NCBI RefSeq assembly: GCF_001456025.1
Contig: NZ_LMTZ01000114.1
Coordinates: 1-64,000 of the forward strand
Direction: 5' to 3'
Length of the DNA stretch: 64,000 nt
Origin: Mastigocoleus testarum BC008
GTDB lineage: Bacteria > Cyanobacteriota > Cyanobacteriia > Cyanobacteriales > Nostocaceae
Position 1 is the stretch's first letter. The number at the start of each line of letters is the position of its first letter. The position numbers and the translations under genes were made by a program. Shown in pieces: positions 25,887 to 35,293 of the stretch. The notes below the pieces were generated by a model. The model was not told the DNA's origin. It saw only the letters and a list, made by a program, of their open reading frames with translations, and made no database searches.

Positions 25887-27515
25887 CTAAAAACCTATAT
25901 CCCCCGGTATCTCGTCAACCTCATCCTTCGATATTTGGTCAACTTCCTCCCCCGATATTCGCTTCACTCCATTCTTCGGTACTCGCTTAACTCCATCATC
26001 ATCAGGTTTCAAATCTTCCTCAGTTACAGTCTGCTGGGGAATTGCAGCAATAATCGCATCTATTACCTTCGCTACAGGTAAAATCTCAATATCTAACTCT
26101 GGAAATTTTTGTCCCTTCGGAACGATCGCGCGTTTAAATCCTAGTTTTGCAGCTTCCTTCAGACGTAATTCCATTTGGGATACGGGACGTACCTGTCCTC
26201 CTAAACCAACTTCACCAATCAGCACCGTGCTGGAATCAACAATGCGATCGCGGAAACTCGCCACTAATGCGATCGCAACTCCTAAATCGACTGCTGGTTC
26301 TTCCACATTTAAACCACCTGCAGATGCAACATAAGAATCTAACTTAGACATGGGAACCCCCACCCGTTTTTCCAGTACCGCCAAAATTTGCACTAAGCGG
26401 CTGTAATCTATCCCAGTACTGGAACGCCGAGGAGAAGTATAACTAGTGGGACTTACCAAAGCTTGCAATTCCACAACTATCGGGCGAGTGCCTTCGCAAG
26501 CAACTACAATCGCAGTACCTGGCGCTGGATCGTCGCGATTACCAACAAATAATTCGCTCGGGTTGGGAACTTCCCGCAACCCATTAGTGACCATTTCAAA
26601 AATGCCTATTTCGTGGGTCGCACCAAAACGATTTTTAACAGTTCTTAACAATCGGTGAGAAGCAAATCTGTCACCTTCAAAATACAGTACCGTATCAACT
26701 AAATGTTCTAATACTTTTGGTCCAGCAATAGCTCCCTCTTTAGTTACATGACCTACGATCAACATTGTGATATCTTCATGCTTTGCCACCTTCATTAAAG
26801 CTGCAGTACATTCCCGTACCTGAGCGACTGAACCAGGGGCAGAAGTTAGTCCGGGGAAAAACACTGTTTGAATACTATCAATGACAGCTAAATTTGGTCG
26901 AAGAGACTCCAATTCCTTGAGGATTTCCTCTAAATTTGTTTCGGGTAATATGTATAAATCTGCTAAACTTTTGGATACCTTTTTATTACCATTTGTATCG
27001 TTTGTTTCTTTAGTTTTATTATCTTCTTCGCTAACGACATTTAATACATCAGTAACGCCAAGTCTGGAAGCCCGAAGTTTGACCTGTTGTCCTGACTCTT
27101 CCCCAGAAATATATAAGATTCGATATCTCTGCGCTAGTTCATTTGATACTTGCAATAATAAAGTAGATTTACCGATACCTGGATCGCCACCAATGAGTAC
27201 CATCGAACCAGGTACAACCCCGCCACCAAGAACTCGATCCAGTTCTCCATACCCAGAAGGCCAACGGGTCACTTGACGGTCGCTAATTTGGTCAAATTTT
27301 AAAGATGCTCTTGGTTGAGGTGTTTTGACTGCTTTGGTTTTTCCTTGTGAAGAATGCCACGAACCCACACCTCGTGAAGGTAAATCTGTAGATGATTGGA
27401 TAAGAACTTCTTCTTCTAAGGAATTATACGTACCACAAGCCGGACATTTTCCAAACCATTGAGCAGATTCAGCACCACATTCATTACAAACATAAATTGT
27501 TTTTGGCTTAGCCAT
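25887..27515 (-). CDS. radA: DNA repair protein RadA/Sms
   Basis: A 542-residue protein of recombination and branch migration. N-terminal C4 zinc finger VCNECGAESAQWFGKCPACG; RecA-like Walker A GGDPGIGKSTLL; the RadA-specific KNRFG motif (TVKNRFGATHEIG); and a Lon-protease-like C-terminal domain (LDSYVASAGGLNVEEPAVDL, LIGEVGLGGQVRPV). An insertion after SRLGVTDVLNVV is rich in Lys/Asn/Thr. The final roughly 35 residues are four 8-residue repeats, from a 24-bp tandem array at 25907-26002, beyond the normal family end. Divergent from rpaB. Confidence 0.97.
   Translation of the reverse strand: MAKPKTIYVCNECGAESAQWFGKCPACGTYNSLEEEVLIQSSTDLPSRGVGSWHSSQGKTKAVKTPQPRASLKFDQISDRQVTRWPSGYGELDRVLGGGVVPGSMVLIGGDPGIGKSTLLLQVSNELAQRYRILYISGEESGQQVKLRASRLGVTDVLNVVSEEDNKTKETNDTNGNKKVSKSLADLYILPETNLEEILKELESLRPNLAVIDSIQTVFFPGLTSAPGSVAQVRECTAALMKVAKHEDITMLIVGHVTKEGAIAGPKVLEHLVDTVLYFEGDRFASHRLLRTVKNRFGATHEIGIFEMVTNGLREVPNPSELFVGNRDDPAPGTAIVVACEGTRPIVVELQALVSPTSYTSPRRSSTGIDYSRLVQILAVLEKRVGVPMSKLDSYVASAGGLNVEEPAVDLGVAIALVASFRDRIVDSSTVLIGEVGLGGQVRPVSQMELRLKEAAKLGFKRAIVPKGQKFPELDIEILPVAKVIDAIIAAIPQQTVTEEDLKPDDDGVKRVPKNGVKRISGEEVDQISKDEVDEIPGDIGF
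25907..26002. repeat. 24-bp tandem repeat at the radA 3' end
   Basis: Four contiguous 24-bp units at 25907, 25931, 25955 and 25979, encoding on the minus strand DGVKRVPK, NGVKRISG, EEVDQISK and DEVDEIPG. Units are diverged but share the V-(K/D)-(R/Q/E)-(I/V) core. Confidence 0.85.
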
Positions 27516-27684
27516 TTTTATCTAATTAAATAATCTTAATTTTTCATTAAGTTTGCTTACGAGCTTAAATACAATAATGACAGGACTTGCAGATTTTTAC
27601 GACATAATAATTGGAATGATATCTTAATAGTATGGTAGTAAAAATTAATGTTGAAAAATTTTTCGTGAAGGAGCGTCGAGAAAA

Positions 27685-28413
27685 TTGGAAAGTCATAAGG
27701 AAAAAATTTTAGTAGTAGATGATGAAGCCAGTATTCGCCGCATTCTGGAAACTCGTCTTTCGATGATTGGCTATGATGTTGTAACAGCCGGTGATGGTGA
27801 GGAAGCTCTAGATACGTTTCACTCTTCTGAGCCAGATTTGGTAGTTTTGGATGTAATGATGCCAAAGCTCGATGGTTATGGTGTATGTCAGGAGCTACGA
27901 AAGGAGTCAGATGTTCCCATCATCATGCTTACAGCTTTGGGAGATGTAGCAGACCGGATTACTGGGTTGGAATTAGGCGCGGATGATTACGTTGTTAAGC
28001 CATTTTCCCCCAAAGAATTAGAAGCTCGAATTCGCTCGGTATTGCGTCGGGTAGATAAAACCAGTGCTTCAGGAATTCCTAGTTCTGGCGTAATTCATGT
28101 TAGTACCATCAAAATCGACACCAACAAACGCCAAGTTTACAAAGGTGACGAGCGCATCCGTTTGACGGGGATGGAATTTAGCTTATTAGAATTGCTAGTA
28201 AGTCGTTCTGGCGAAGCTTTTTCCCGTTCCGAAATTTTGCAAGAAGTCTGGGGATACACCCCTGAAAGACACGTTGATACTCGTGTTGTGGACGTACATA
28301 TATCACGTCTGCGCGCAAAATTAGAGGACGATCCGAGTAACCCAGAATTAATTCTCACTGCGCGGGGAACTGGGTATTTATTTCAGCGAATTATTGAACC
28401 AGGGGAGGAGTAA
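27685..28413 (+). CDS. rpaB: OmpR-type response regulator RpaB (Ycf27)
   Basis: A 242-residue response regulator. Receiver domain with phospho-acceptor Asp56 in VVLDVMMPKLDGYG, the acidic pair VVDDE, Thr in IMLTALG and Lys in VVKPFSP; winged-helix DNA-binding domain from about 135 (GMEFSLLELLVSR, HVDTRVVDVHISRLRAKLED). The overall sequence is the conserved cyanobacterial/plastid Ycf27 type, RpaB, which binds HLR1 sites and controls high-light and photosystem genes. Start is TTG: there is AAGGAG 11 bases upstream and the family begins with MESHKEKILVVDD-like residues exactly there. Followed by a long heptamer array. Its kinase is not in the window. Confidence 0.93.
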   Translation: MESHKEKILVVDDEASIRRILETRLSMIGYDVVTAGDGEEALDTFHSSEPDLVVLDVMMPKLDGYGVCQELRKESDVPIIMLTALGDVADRITGLELGADDYVVKPFSPKELEARIRSVLRRVDKTSASGIPSSGVIHVSTIKIDTNKRQVYKGDERIRLTGMEFSLLELLVSRSGEAFSRSEILQEVWGYTPERHVDTRVVDVHISRLRAKLEDDPSNPELILTARGTGYLFQRIIEPGEE

Positions 28414-28419
28414 AAATTA

Positions 28420-28760
28420 TTGGAGTTAGGAGTTAAGAATTAAGGATTAAGAATTAAGGGTTAAGAATTAAGAGTTAAGAATTAAGGGTTAAGACTTAAG
28501 AATTAGGAGTTAGGGATTAAAGGATTAAGGATTAAAAGTTGATAATTAAGAGTGAAATATTATATTCAGTAGCTCGTAATTGATACTTACAGATTTATAA
28601 TCCCAAATTCATTATTGTATGATTTATATTTCTAGGTTCGTAATTCTCAGTTCATAATTCTCAATTAATTATTCTCAATTAATTATTCTCAGTTCATAAT
28701 TCTTTAATTCCATAATTCATAACTCATAATTCTAGAATTCATAACTTTTAACTTTTAACT
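28420..28760. repeat. heptamer arrays, TTAAGAA and ATAATTC classes
   Basis: About 28420-28545 is built of GTTAAGA/ATTAAGG/ATTAAGA units; about 28625-28760 of TCATAAT/TCTCAAT/TAATTCT units. The two arrays are roughly complementary in composition and flank an AT-rich core between rpaB and the CCB2-like gene. Confidence 0.8.
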
Positions 28761-28833
28761 CTTGACTTTACACTGTTGAATGCTGTAGACGTAACCCTTT
28801 GTAAAAAGTCAAAGAGCGTAATTTTTATTAACT

Positions 28834-29481
28834 ATGAGTAAAAACGATCAAAATAAAGTTTTGCGGCGTCTACCCATAGTTGTTGGAGGGCTAGGCGCTA
28901 CACTTTTATTAATCAATCGTCTATATACACCGACACTAACTGTATCTCAAGCACGGGGAGATGTACTTGGTGTAATTTTAAGTGCAGTTTTAATTTTAAC
29001 GGGTTTAATTTGGCTGCAAGTACAACCTAGAATCCCAGATGCAGTAGAACTAATTGGTGATGAAGGGTTTGAATTACAAGAAGATTTACCGGAAATAGTT
29101 AAAACAGAGCTCGCTTGGGCTTCTCATTTATTGCTGACGAACACAGTTACCTGTTCGATTGTGGTTTTATATCGAAGTCGCGTTCTGTTGCGTCGCGGTG
29201 TTTTGGGTCCCTCTTCAGAAGTTAATCCAGGAGCAATTTTAAAAAGAACCCTAGAAAAGGAAAAACCTATTTATTTAGTTGATTTAAAAGTGTATCCGGG
29301 TAGGGTTGAATTTGATTATTTACCACCCAATACTCAAGGTGTCATTTGTCAACCAATCGGTTCTGATGGTGCATTAATCTTAGGTGCAAATGCTCCTCGC
29401 AGTTATACCAAGCAGGATGAAAACTGGATTACCGGAATTGCGAACAAATTAGCTGTTACCCTAAGTGATATCAATAGTTAA
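28834..29481 (+). CDS. cofactor assembly of complex C subunit B (CCB2/CCB4-like)
   Basis: A 215-residue membrane protein. Two transmembrane helices near the N-terminus (about 12-26 and 42-60) are followed by a soluble domain with DAVELIGDEGFELQEDLP, NTVTCSIVVLYR and YLPPNTQGVICQPIGSDG. This layout fits the CCB2/CCB4 family that, in chloroplasts and cyanobacteria, helps attach haem c-i to cytochrome b6 of the b6f complex. Assignment is by recalled family pattern. The next gene follows after an array, on the same strand. Confidence 0.8.
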   Translation: MSKNDQNKVLRRLPIVVGGLGATLLLINRLYTPTLTVSQARGDVLGVILSAVLILTGLIWLQVQPRIPDAVELIGDEGFELQEDLPEIVKTELAWASHLLLTNTVTCSIVVLYRSRVLLRRGVLGPSSEVNPGAILKRTLEKEKPIYLVDLKVYPGRVEFDYLPPNTQGVICQPIGSDGALILGANAPRSYTKQDENWITGIANKLAVTLSDINS

Positions 29482-29485
29482 TAGT

Positions 29486-29592
29486 TGACTGTTACCAATT
29501 ACCATATGCCGCTTGCGGCGGCACGCAGTGCTATTACCAATTACCAATTACCCATTAGCTATTACCTATTACCTATTACCTATTACCACTTA
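29486..29592. repeat. heptamer array interrupted by a palindromic repeat
   Basis: ATTACCA/ATTACCT units interrupted at about 29503-29532 by the GCCGCTTGCGGCGGCACGC block seen also near 15030 and 57755. A frame reading through it would extend the DUF456 gene by 38 repeat-derived residues, which I reject. Confidence 0.88.
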
Positions 29593-29598
29593 AAAAAT

Positions 29599-30123
29599 AT
29601 GCAAATTCAAATTATATATTGGTTGTTAATAGCCTTGATGATGGTAGGAATTATCGGTGCGGTTGTTCCCGGTATACCTGGAATCAGCTTAATTTTAGTT
29701 GCGGTGATTATTTGGGGAATTGTTAAAGGCTCCTTTGCTGCGATCGAAGTACCTGTAATAGTTACAGGTGTAGTGTTACTTATAGGTACAGCAGTAGATT
29801 TTTTAGCTGGTTACCTGGGTGCAAAAAAAGCCGGTGCTAGTAAGTGGGGACAAATTGGTTCATTCGTTGGTTTGCTGCTGGGGTTTTTTGGTTTACTCCC
29901 AACTTTACCAGTCGGTGGACCATTGCTCGGAATGCTAATCGGTCCTTTGTTAGGTGCAATTATTGGTGAATTTATTTATCAACGTAAATTACTAGTAGCT
30001 TTAAAAGCTGGAATTGGTATTTTCGTTGGGACTCTAGTAGGAAATGTGATTCAGGGAATATTAGGAATTACAGCAGTTGTGATTTTTGTTTGGACGACTT
30101 GGTCTCAGGTTTTTGGTACATGA
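29599..30123 (+). CDS. DUF456-family membrane protein
   Basis: About 174 residues, almost entirely hydrophobic, with five or six transmembrane helices and many small residues. It matches the DUF456 pattern: GIIGAVVPGIPGISLILVAV, then GYLGAKKAGASKWGQIGSFVG and LLGMLIGPLLGAIIGEF with glycine-zipper spacing. Function unknown. I use the internal ATG because everything upstream in frame is heptamer-array translation. It converges with a PEP-CTERM gene, with a terminator between them. Confidence 0.88.
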   Translation: MQIQIIYWLLIALMMVGIIGAVVPGIPGISLILVAVIIWGIVKGSFAAIEVPVIVTGVVLLIGTAVDFLAGYLGAKKAGASKWGQIGSFVGLLLGFFGLLPTLPVGGPLLGMLIGPLLGAIIGEFIYQRKLLVALKAGIGIFVGTLVGNVIQGILGITAVVIFVWTTWSQVFGT

Positions 30124-30166
30124 GGCTTTTTCTTATGATTAGCTTAGTTTGAGTAGATTGGTTTAA

Positions 30167-30227
30167 ATAAAAATAAAAAAAAAGTAGATAAAGTAACTAA
30201 TTACTGTCTTAGTTACATTATCTACTT
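30167..30227 (-). terminator. Rho-independent terminator of the PEP-CTERM gene
   Basis: Arms 30184-30201 and 30210-30227 pair over 18 bases with one mismatch and an 8-base loop. On the minus strand the hairpin is followed by a long T-rich run (A-run at 30167-30183 on the plus strand), so it terminates the minus-strand gene starting at 31159. Confidence 0.85.
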
Positions 30228-30400
30228 GACACAAAACTGAAGAGAAGAGAAGAGAAAAAGAAATTTAAAATACGAAATTAAATAGATACAACACCCTGAT
30301 GATTTATATAAAGCTAAATTAAAAACCTGTTAAAAATGCACTTATCTGATAGGGTATTTTCTCTATATTTATTGTCCCAAGAGAAGAAAATTAGCAATAT

Positions 30401-31159
30401 TTAAGCAGTTTTAGAAGAGTTGTTGTGTTTTCTTCTTAAACCAAACATACCTGCTATAGCTAAAGCTCCAATACTTAAAACAGTTCCTGGTTCGGGTACG
30501 CTAACTTGTAAATTAACACCATCACCAGTACTGGAAAATTTAGTGCTATTGTCACCGGGGTTACCCAATTGGACGACGAAAGAATCTACATTATTTAAAA
30601 CAAGATATTGAGTCTCATCATCACCAGCAGCAGGAAGAAATATAGGCTGAGAATTACTATCACCATTCACCTGAAGAATGCCAGTAAATGGAGATTCTTC
30701 TACATCTAAAAATGATAATTTAACTTCATTAGCTGTTTGGGCAAAATTAAATTCAAAAACCCCATATTCTAAGCGACCATTTTCAATGACATTATTGTTA
30801 TTATCATAAGCAACAGGGCGGAACCAAAAAGCATCAGTTTGGGGATTTGTACCTTCATCCGTCTGATTAAAATTAATTTCTAAACCCCAAGTATTAGTTG
30901 TACTTTTTTTATCTGAGAAAAGTCTACTGAATCCATAGTTATCATTACTTACTGGATCTTTACTAGTAACTGTATAACCTAAGGATGTTGTATTGATACA
31001 ATCCGCATTATCCACAATACAAGACATATTGGTAAGTTCAATCTCACCTTCTCTTTGTGGAACTAAGTTCATAGCTTTAGCTGCAGACATAGAGCCTAAA
31101 ACACTTAATCCAGCAGTAGATACAACTAATGTCTTGACCAATAAGCTTAACTTTCGCAT
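30401..31159 (-). CDS. PEP-CTERM sorting-domain protein
   Basis: A 252-residue secreted protein. Signal peptide at the N-terminus (LLVKTLVVSTAGLSVLGSM..., cleavage likely after AKA). The C-terminus is a PEP-CTERM signal: VPEPG, a hydrophobic helix, then RRKHNN, which is recognised by a (cyano)exosortase for removal and surface delivery. The body is beta-rich and Asn/Asp/Ser-rich with no catalytic motif that I recognise. Two cysteines (MSCIVDNADC) could form a disulphide. No exosortase gene is nearby. Confidence 0.88.
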   Translation of the reverse strand: MRKLSLLVKTLVVSTAGLSVLGSMSAAKAMNLVPQREGEIELTNMSCIVDNADCINTTSLGYTVTSKDPVSNDNYGFSRLFSDKKSTTNTWGLEINFNQTDEGTNPQTDAFWFRPVAYDNNNNVIENGRLEYGVFEFNFAQTANEVKLSFLDVEESPFTGILQVNGDSNSQPIFLPAAGDDETQYLVLNNVDSFVVQLGNPGDNSTKFSSTGDGVNLQVSVPEPGTVLSIGALAIAGMFGLRRKHNNSSKTA

Positions 31160-31801
31160 AATCCAAACCTTTTATTAAAGCAATTGATGTGATTTAAAAA
31201 TTTGCTTGTTTTCTCTTAAGCATGTTTGTATCTTATTTCTATCTCCGTAATTATGTCATCAAAAAAATCTAGTATTTATTGCATCTTGATTTGAAAAACA
31301 ATTTTGGGAAAATTACTGATAACGAAACCTACAAATGATACAAATTTATGTTAAAAACATGTGTTATTTTCATAAATAAAGAGATATTTATCTGGAATGC
31401 AAATATCTTCTTTAAGTATGAGAATTTATTCGATAAAAAATATATAAATCAATGAAAAGTTTTTATTTTAATTTTTAGAGTTACAGGTTATCGACCAACA
31501 AAACATAGCTTTATCTATAAAATACAAGTAAAATTTTCCCATTTTGAAAGGAAATATGTTAGCGGGAAATATGTAATATATTTAGGGTAATTTTCTATTT
31601 AGGATAATTTTCGTTTACTATCTTTTCAGTAGATGAAATACAAGATTTGATTTGATAGCAAAGGCAAGGGAAAATATGTACCTATCTTCGACCTTAGTGA
31701 TTCAATAAAATTACTAGAGACGTACTACTATTGATGTCATCCATACATAGTGACAATGTACGTCTCTGCAGAAAATATATTTGTTAAAAACTGGTTTTTA
31801 T
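31160..31801. other. AT-rich intergenic region with a GAGACGTAC hairpin
   Basis: Gene-free. Near its end AGAGACGTAC (31716-31725) and GTACGTCTCT (31758-31767) form inverted arms around 32 bases; the same arm sequence recurs at 40593 and 53198. No other feature supported. Confidence 0.6.
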
Positions 31802-32467
31802 TCAAGAATCAGTTAGACATCTTTTTGCTTCTTTCGCCACAGCTTCTTCCGTATCATTTGCCAAAGTCTCTATAATTGACTTTGCTTCTTCTCCTCCCAG
31901 TCTGCTCAAAGCTTGTGCAACTCGATAACGAATTTGCCAATCAGAATTACTAGCATAGGGTGCTAATAAAGGTACAGCTTCTACATTTCCTAATTCTCCA
32001 AAAGAACTAATCGCTGCTGTTTGCACCAATTCATTATCAGAAGCGAGAGCTTGGGTAAGTAAATCAAAAGCTTTGGGATCTCCCATTTCTCCCAATGCTG
32101 CAATAATACTAAATTGAATAATCCACTCATTAGTTTTTTGGTACATCTGTTGCAAATCGTCAAAGGCTTCGTGCAACTTTAAAGCACCCAAACAATCAGC
32201 AGCAGCAGCTTGAACGTCTATTTCCGAATCATTAAGTAAGCGATCGCGTAAAATCTGCAAGGACAAATCTAAATCTTGTCCGCCAAATGTATCAAGTTGA
32301 CTAATTGCTGAATAACGTACCCGAGAATTAGGATCGCCAATAGCACCTTGAAGTAATTCAAAAGCAATAGCTGGCTCAAGATGACGAATCTGATTAACTC
32401 CACGAAGACGATCGCCCAAATCTTCGGAGTTCAATAATTGTTTAACAGATTCAGGATTTATAGTCAT
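31802..32467 (-). CDS. nblB: HEAT-repeat protein, NblB-like
   Basis: A 221-residue alpha-solenoid with about five HEAT-like repeats (VRYSAISQLDTFGG, VQAAAADCLGALK, IQFSIIAALGEMGD, VQTAAISSFGELGN, IRYRVAQALSRLGG). The N-terminus TINPESVKQLLNSEDLGDRL and the size match my memory of cyanobacterial NblB, which is related to bilin lyase CpcE and is needed for phycobilisome breakdown under nitrogen starvation. Other phycobilin-lyase-like HEAT proteins are possible, so the gene name is tentative. The next gene downstream (CBS protein, same strand) is about 110 bases upstream of this one. Confidence 0.75.
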   Translation of the reverse strand: MTINPESVKQLLNSEDLGDRLRGVNQIRHLEPAIAFELLQGAIGDPNSRVRYSAISQLDTFGGQDLDLSLQILRDRLLNDSEIDVQAAAADCLGALKLHEAFDDLQQMYQKTNEWIIQFSIIAALGEMGDPKAFDLLTQALASDNELVQTAAISSFGELGNVEAVPLLAPYASNSDWQIRYRVAQALSRLGGEEAKSIIETLANDTEEAVAKEAKRCLTDS

Positions 32468-32580
32468 TTGTTATTTTTCCTTTATTATTTGTCACTTGCT
32501 ATTTTTCATTTGTCACTTGTTTTTTGAATGGCGATCGATTAATTACCAATTACAAATTAACAGTGACAAACGCTCGATAA

Positions 32581-33045
32581 TTAATCTTGTTCAGCAGCCA
32601 TTGCTCGCACTATATCACCTCTGGTGAGTATCCCAATTACTTGACCTTCAGTATCAACTACTGGTAGGCGTTGAACCTTGCGATCGCGCATAATTTTTGC
32701 TGCATCCCTAAGAGGTTTATCTGGAGTAGTGCTAATAGCTTTATCATTCATTACTTCACCAACTGTTTGTCCGAGTGACTTATGTAAATCGCGCTCAAAG
32801 GTAGCTGGATTTTTTAAATAAATTACACTGTCAAGAAACATAATATATGCCGGAGGTGTGACACCTGTTTCTTGCCACATCAAGTCCGTCTCCGAAATAA
32901 TACCTACTAAATTTCCAGCATTATCTACTACAGGCAGCCCACTAATACGTCGTTCTGCTAAGGTTTTAATTGCTTCGGTCAATGGAGTTTCACGTTGAAC
33001 AACAATTGGATCGCGGGTCATTACATCGGCAACGGTTTTAGGCAT
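32581..33045 (-). CDS. CBS-domain-pair protein
   Basis: A 154-residue protein made of two CBS domains: VADVMTRDPIVVQRETPLTEAIKTL with RISGLPVVDNAGNLVGIISETDL, and VGEVMNDKAISTTPDKPLRDAA with VQRLPVVDTEGQVIGILTRGDIVR. The insert between the halves (residues about 58-90) contains an aromatic segment. CBS pairs bind adenosine nucleotides and act as energy or redox sensors; partner unknown. Upstream of the NblB-like gene on the same strand and possibly co-transcribed. Confidence 0.93.
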   Translation of the reverse strand: MPKTVADVMTRDPIVVQRETPLTEAIKTLAERRISGLPVVDNAGNLVGIISETDLMWQETGVTPPAYIMFLDSVIYLKNPATFERDLHKSLGQTVGEVMNDKAISTTPDKPLRDAAKIMRDRKVQRLPVVDTEGQVIGILTRGDIVRAMAAEQD

Positions 33046-33177
33046 TTGTTTAAATTAGTTCTTAGTTCAAGTTTGCTGGAATCATTGTAGAAAATTGCGA
33101 CTCAATAGCCGATACCTTTAATAGATTGTTACTTATTTCAGGAAACAGTGAACAGTTATCAACGATGAACTCTAAGT

Positions 33178-33320
33178 GTTACTTAGGCTGTAGGTATGTA
33201 GACAGCTGCGTAAGCAGCTTAGCTAGCTGTCAACTGGAACTCGTAGGGGCGCAATATTAACCATAAACTGTTAACTGTTAACTGGTAACTGTAGTCCGTA
33301 AGGGCGTGGCGTCAGCCATA
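33178..33320. repeat. dispersed repeat fragments
   Basis: Short mosaic: GACAGCTGCGTAAGCAGCTTAGC..., a solitary GTAGGGGCGC half-site (33243-33252) matching the MITE arm at 25737, and the GTGGCGTCAGCCATAA block related to copy A at 5420. Non-coding. Confidence 0.65.
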
Positions 33321-33325
33321 AACTG

Positions 33326-34375
33326 TCAACTATCAAATTCTGTTTCGCAAAAGACTTTTAGTAATTTGATGCAATTAGCGATCGCACCTAAATGAGCAAT
33401 TTCATAGCCGTGGGTATTTTGGGTGGGAAAAGCCAAACAAGCTCCACGAGGAATATGACCAAATTTCATAGCGATCGATGCGTCGGAGCCAAAACCACTC
33501 AATGTTGCTAGTTGGATCGGCATATTTACTTGTTGTGCTGAAGACCGCAACTGTGCATTGAGAGTATCATCGTAAACACCATAGCCATCTTGAAACAAGA
33601 TTACAGGTTTTTCGCCATCTTCAATGGGATACTCTGGAGCAAGAGGACAAATTTCTAAAGCAATTAGAGCATCCAAACACTGGTTCTGACTGAAATACAT
33701 TGCCCCAATTGCTCCAACTTCTTCTTTCGCTGATGCAACTAAATAAATGTCTACTGCTGGTTTTTTTACCTGTTCTGCCAAAGCTAGTAAAATTGCAATT
33801 GATGCTTTGTTATCCAAGGTATAACTGGCGATGTAATCTTTTAATCTCACCGGAGATTTACGATGTTTGCCAACGACAACTTTAGTCCCTGGATGAATTC
33901 CCGCAGCTTCTAATTCTGCAACCGTACATTTAGTTTCAATCCAAGCATTTTCCCACTTCAGCGCACTATTTTCCTGTTGTACTTTTTGTGGAGATTCATG
34001 GGAAACATGACGAGAACCAAAACTGAGGATACCACTGATGGTTTCCTTATCTCCGAGCAAATCCACAACACCTTCACCATAAACCCATGGGAATGAACCC
34101 CCTAACCTACGAACTTCAATTTGTCCTTTCTTAGTAATATTTTTAACTATAGCCCCAATTTCATCTTTGTGAGCCGTAATTGCAACTGCTCGATCTGAAT
34201 TTTTCCCGGGAATTTTGGCGATAATGTTATCGGCGCGATCGCGCCATGCTTTAATTCCCAATGTATCAAATCTCTCCATCAAGAATTGGTTAATTTCTTT
34301 TTCTGCACCACTGGGAGAATGGTGCATCACTAGTTCTTCAATAATGTTGAATAAATCTTGGTAATTGTGCATCAA
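33326..34375 (-). CDS. M42-family metallopeptidase (glutamyl aminopeptidase type)
   Basis: A 349-residue dinuclear-metal aminopeptidase. The metal ligands and catalytic residues can be seen: AITAHKDEIGAIV (His and Asp), YTLDNKASIAIL (bridging Asp), SAKEEVGAIGA (catalytic Glu pair) and the late QNTHGYEIAHL (His). The N-terminus ELVMHHSPSGAEKEI is typical of M42/FrvX. M42 enzymes form tetrahedral dodecamers (TET) that trim peptides in the cytoplasm. Length is as expected. It stands alone between repeat-rich gaps. Confidence 0.94.
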   Translation of the reverse strand: MMHNYQDLFNIIEELVMHHSPSGAEKEINQFLMERFDTLGIKAWRDRADNIIAKIPGKNSDRAVAITAHKDEIGAIVKNITKKGQIEVRRLGGSFPWVYGEGVVDLLGDKETISGILSFGSRHVSHESPQKVQQENSALKWENAWIETKCTVAELEAAGIHPGTKVVVGKHRKSPVRLKDYIASYTLDNKASIAILLALAEQVKKPAVDIYLVASAKEEVGAIGAMYFSQNQCLDALIALEICPLAPEYPIEDGEKPVILFQDGYGVYDDTLNAQLRSSAQQVNMPIQLATLSGFGSDASIAMKFGHIPRGACLAFPTQNTHGYEIAHLGAIANCIKLLKVFCETEFDS

Positions 34376-35293
34376 TTGAATGCAAGACTATGAACAAACG
34401 CTTTAGATTTTACAGAGCTTATATTAGGGCTGAGACAAATAACATTTAAAGCTTCTTTTTTCGATACTGTACTTATATACTCAGAATAGAGTGTATAATT
34501 TATTCTTTTAATACGTAACTAAGTGATTGATACGCTAGTAATCTGAAAACGATATATTATCCATATTTGGTTATTAATTAGTATATTTTCATCACATTTA
34601 TCAAATAAGCAATTAAACCTTCCGGCAAATATTTATTGAATACTTTTATCTCGAAAAAAGTCTACACTAATTTGTTTTACAGCTTTGTAAAAAGTGTGCT
34701 GTAATTTTATAATGCCATTTTTATTTATAAGTTTATATATCGAGGTTTTTTCTATTTTGAATGATTACTTTTTAATTACGTAAATGTTTCTATAAATATG
34801 ATTTTATATGAAAATAAGGGATTGTTCCTTTGTTTTTATATGTACATTTTATCCCTGCAAAATTTTTATTCTCGCTACTGAAAATAGATAATGCTTATAT
34901 TGTCTGGCTAAGTAGTTTTCTGATTTCTATTTTTATTATGCAATCAGTAAAATATCTGAATCAATTTATTACTAACTACTTTAACGAATTTTATACTTAG
35001 ATAATCTTATTGAATTTAGTAATTTTTATCCCAATTCTGTTTCATAATTTAGCCGTAGTTCAATATCTGGAATTAGGGACTGGAATTTTATTTACCAACA
35101 ACTATCAAGTGTTACCAAGACTACTAGCAAATAGGAATGACAATAAAGCGAGAGCGCAAAAAAAGAAAAATTTCACGATCGCATACAAGCTTGAACTAGC
35201 TTTCAAAAATACAAATTTGTCATAGTCACTAAAAACAAACTTCGGTACTATTTAGGATACAAGAAAGTAAGTGTATTGTATCCGACCGCTTCC
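34376..35293. other. AT-rich intergenic region
   Basis: About 920 bases between the M42 peptidase start and the SLH lipoprotein stop. A 71-codon plus-strand frame (35010-35225) lacks a recognisable pattern and I do not call it. Confidence 0.5.

Noticed and set aside
35010..35225. 71-codon plus-strand frame
   Set aside because: No domain, no ribosome site, strongly AT-rich; looks random.
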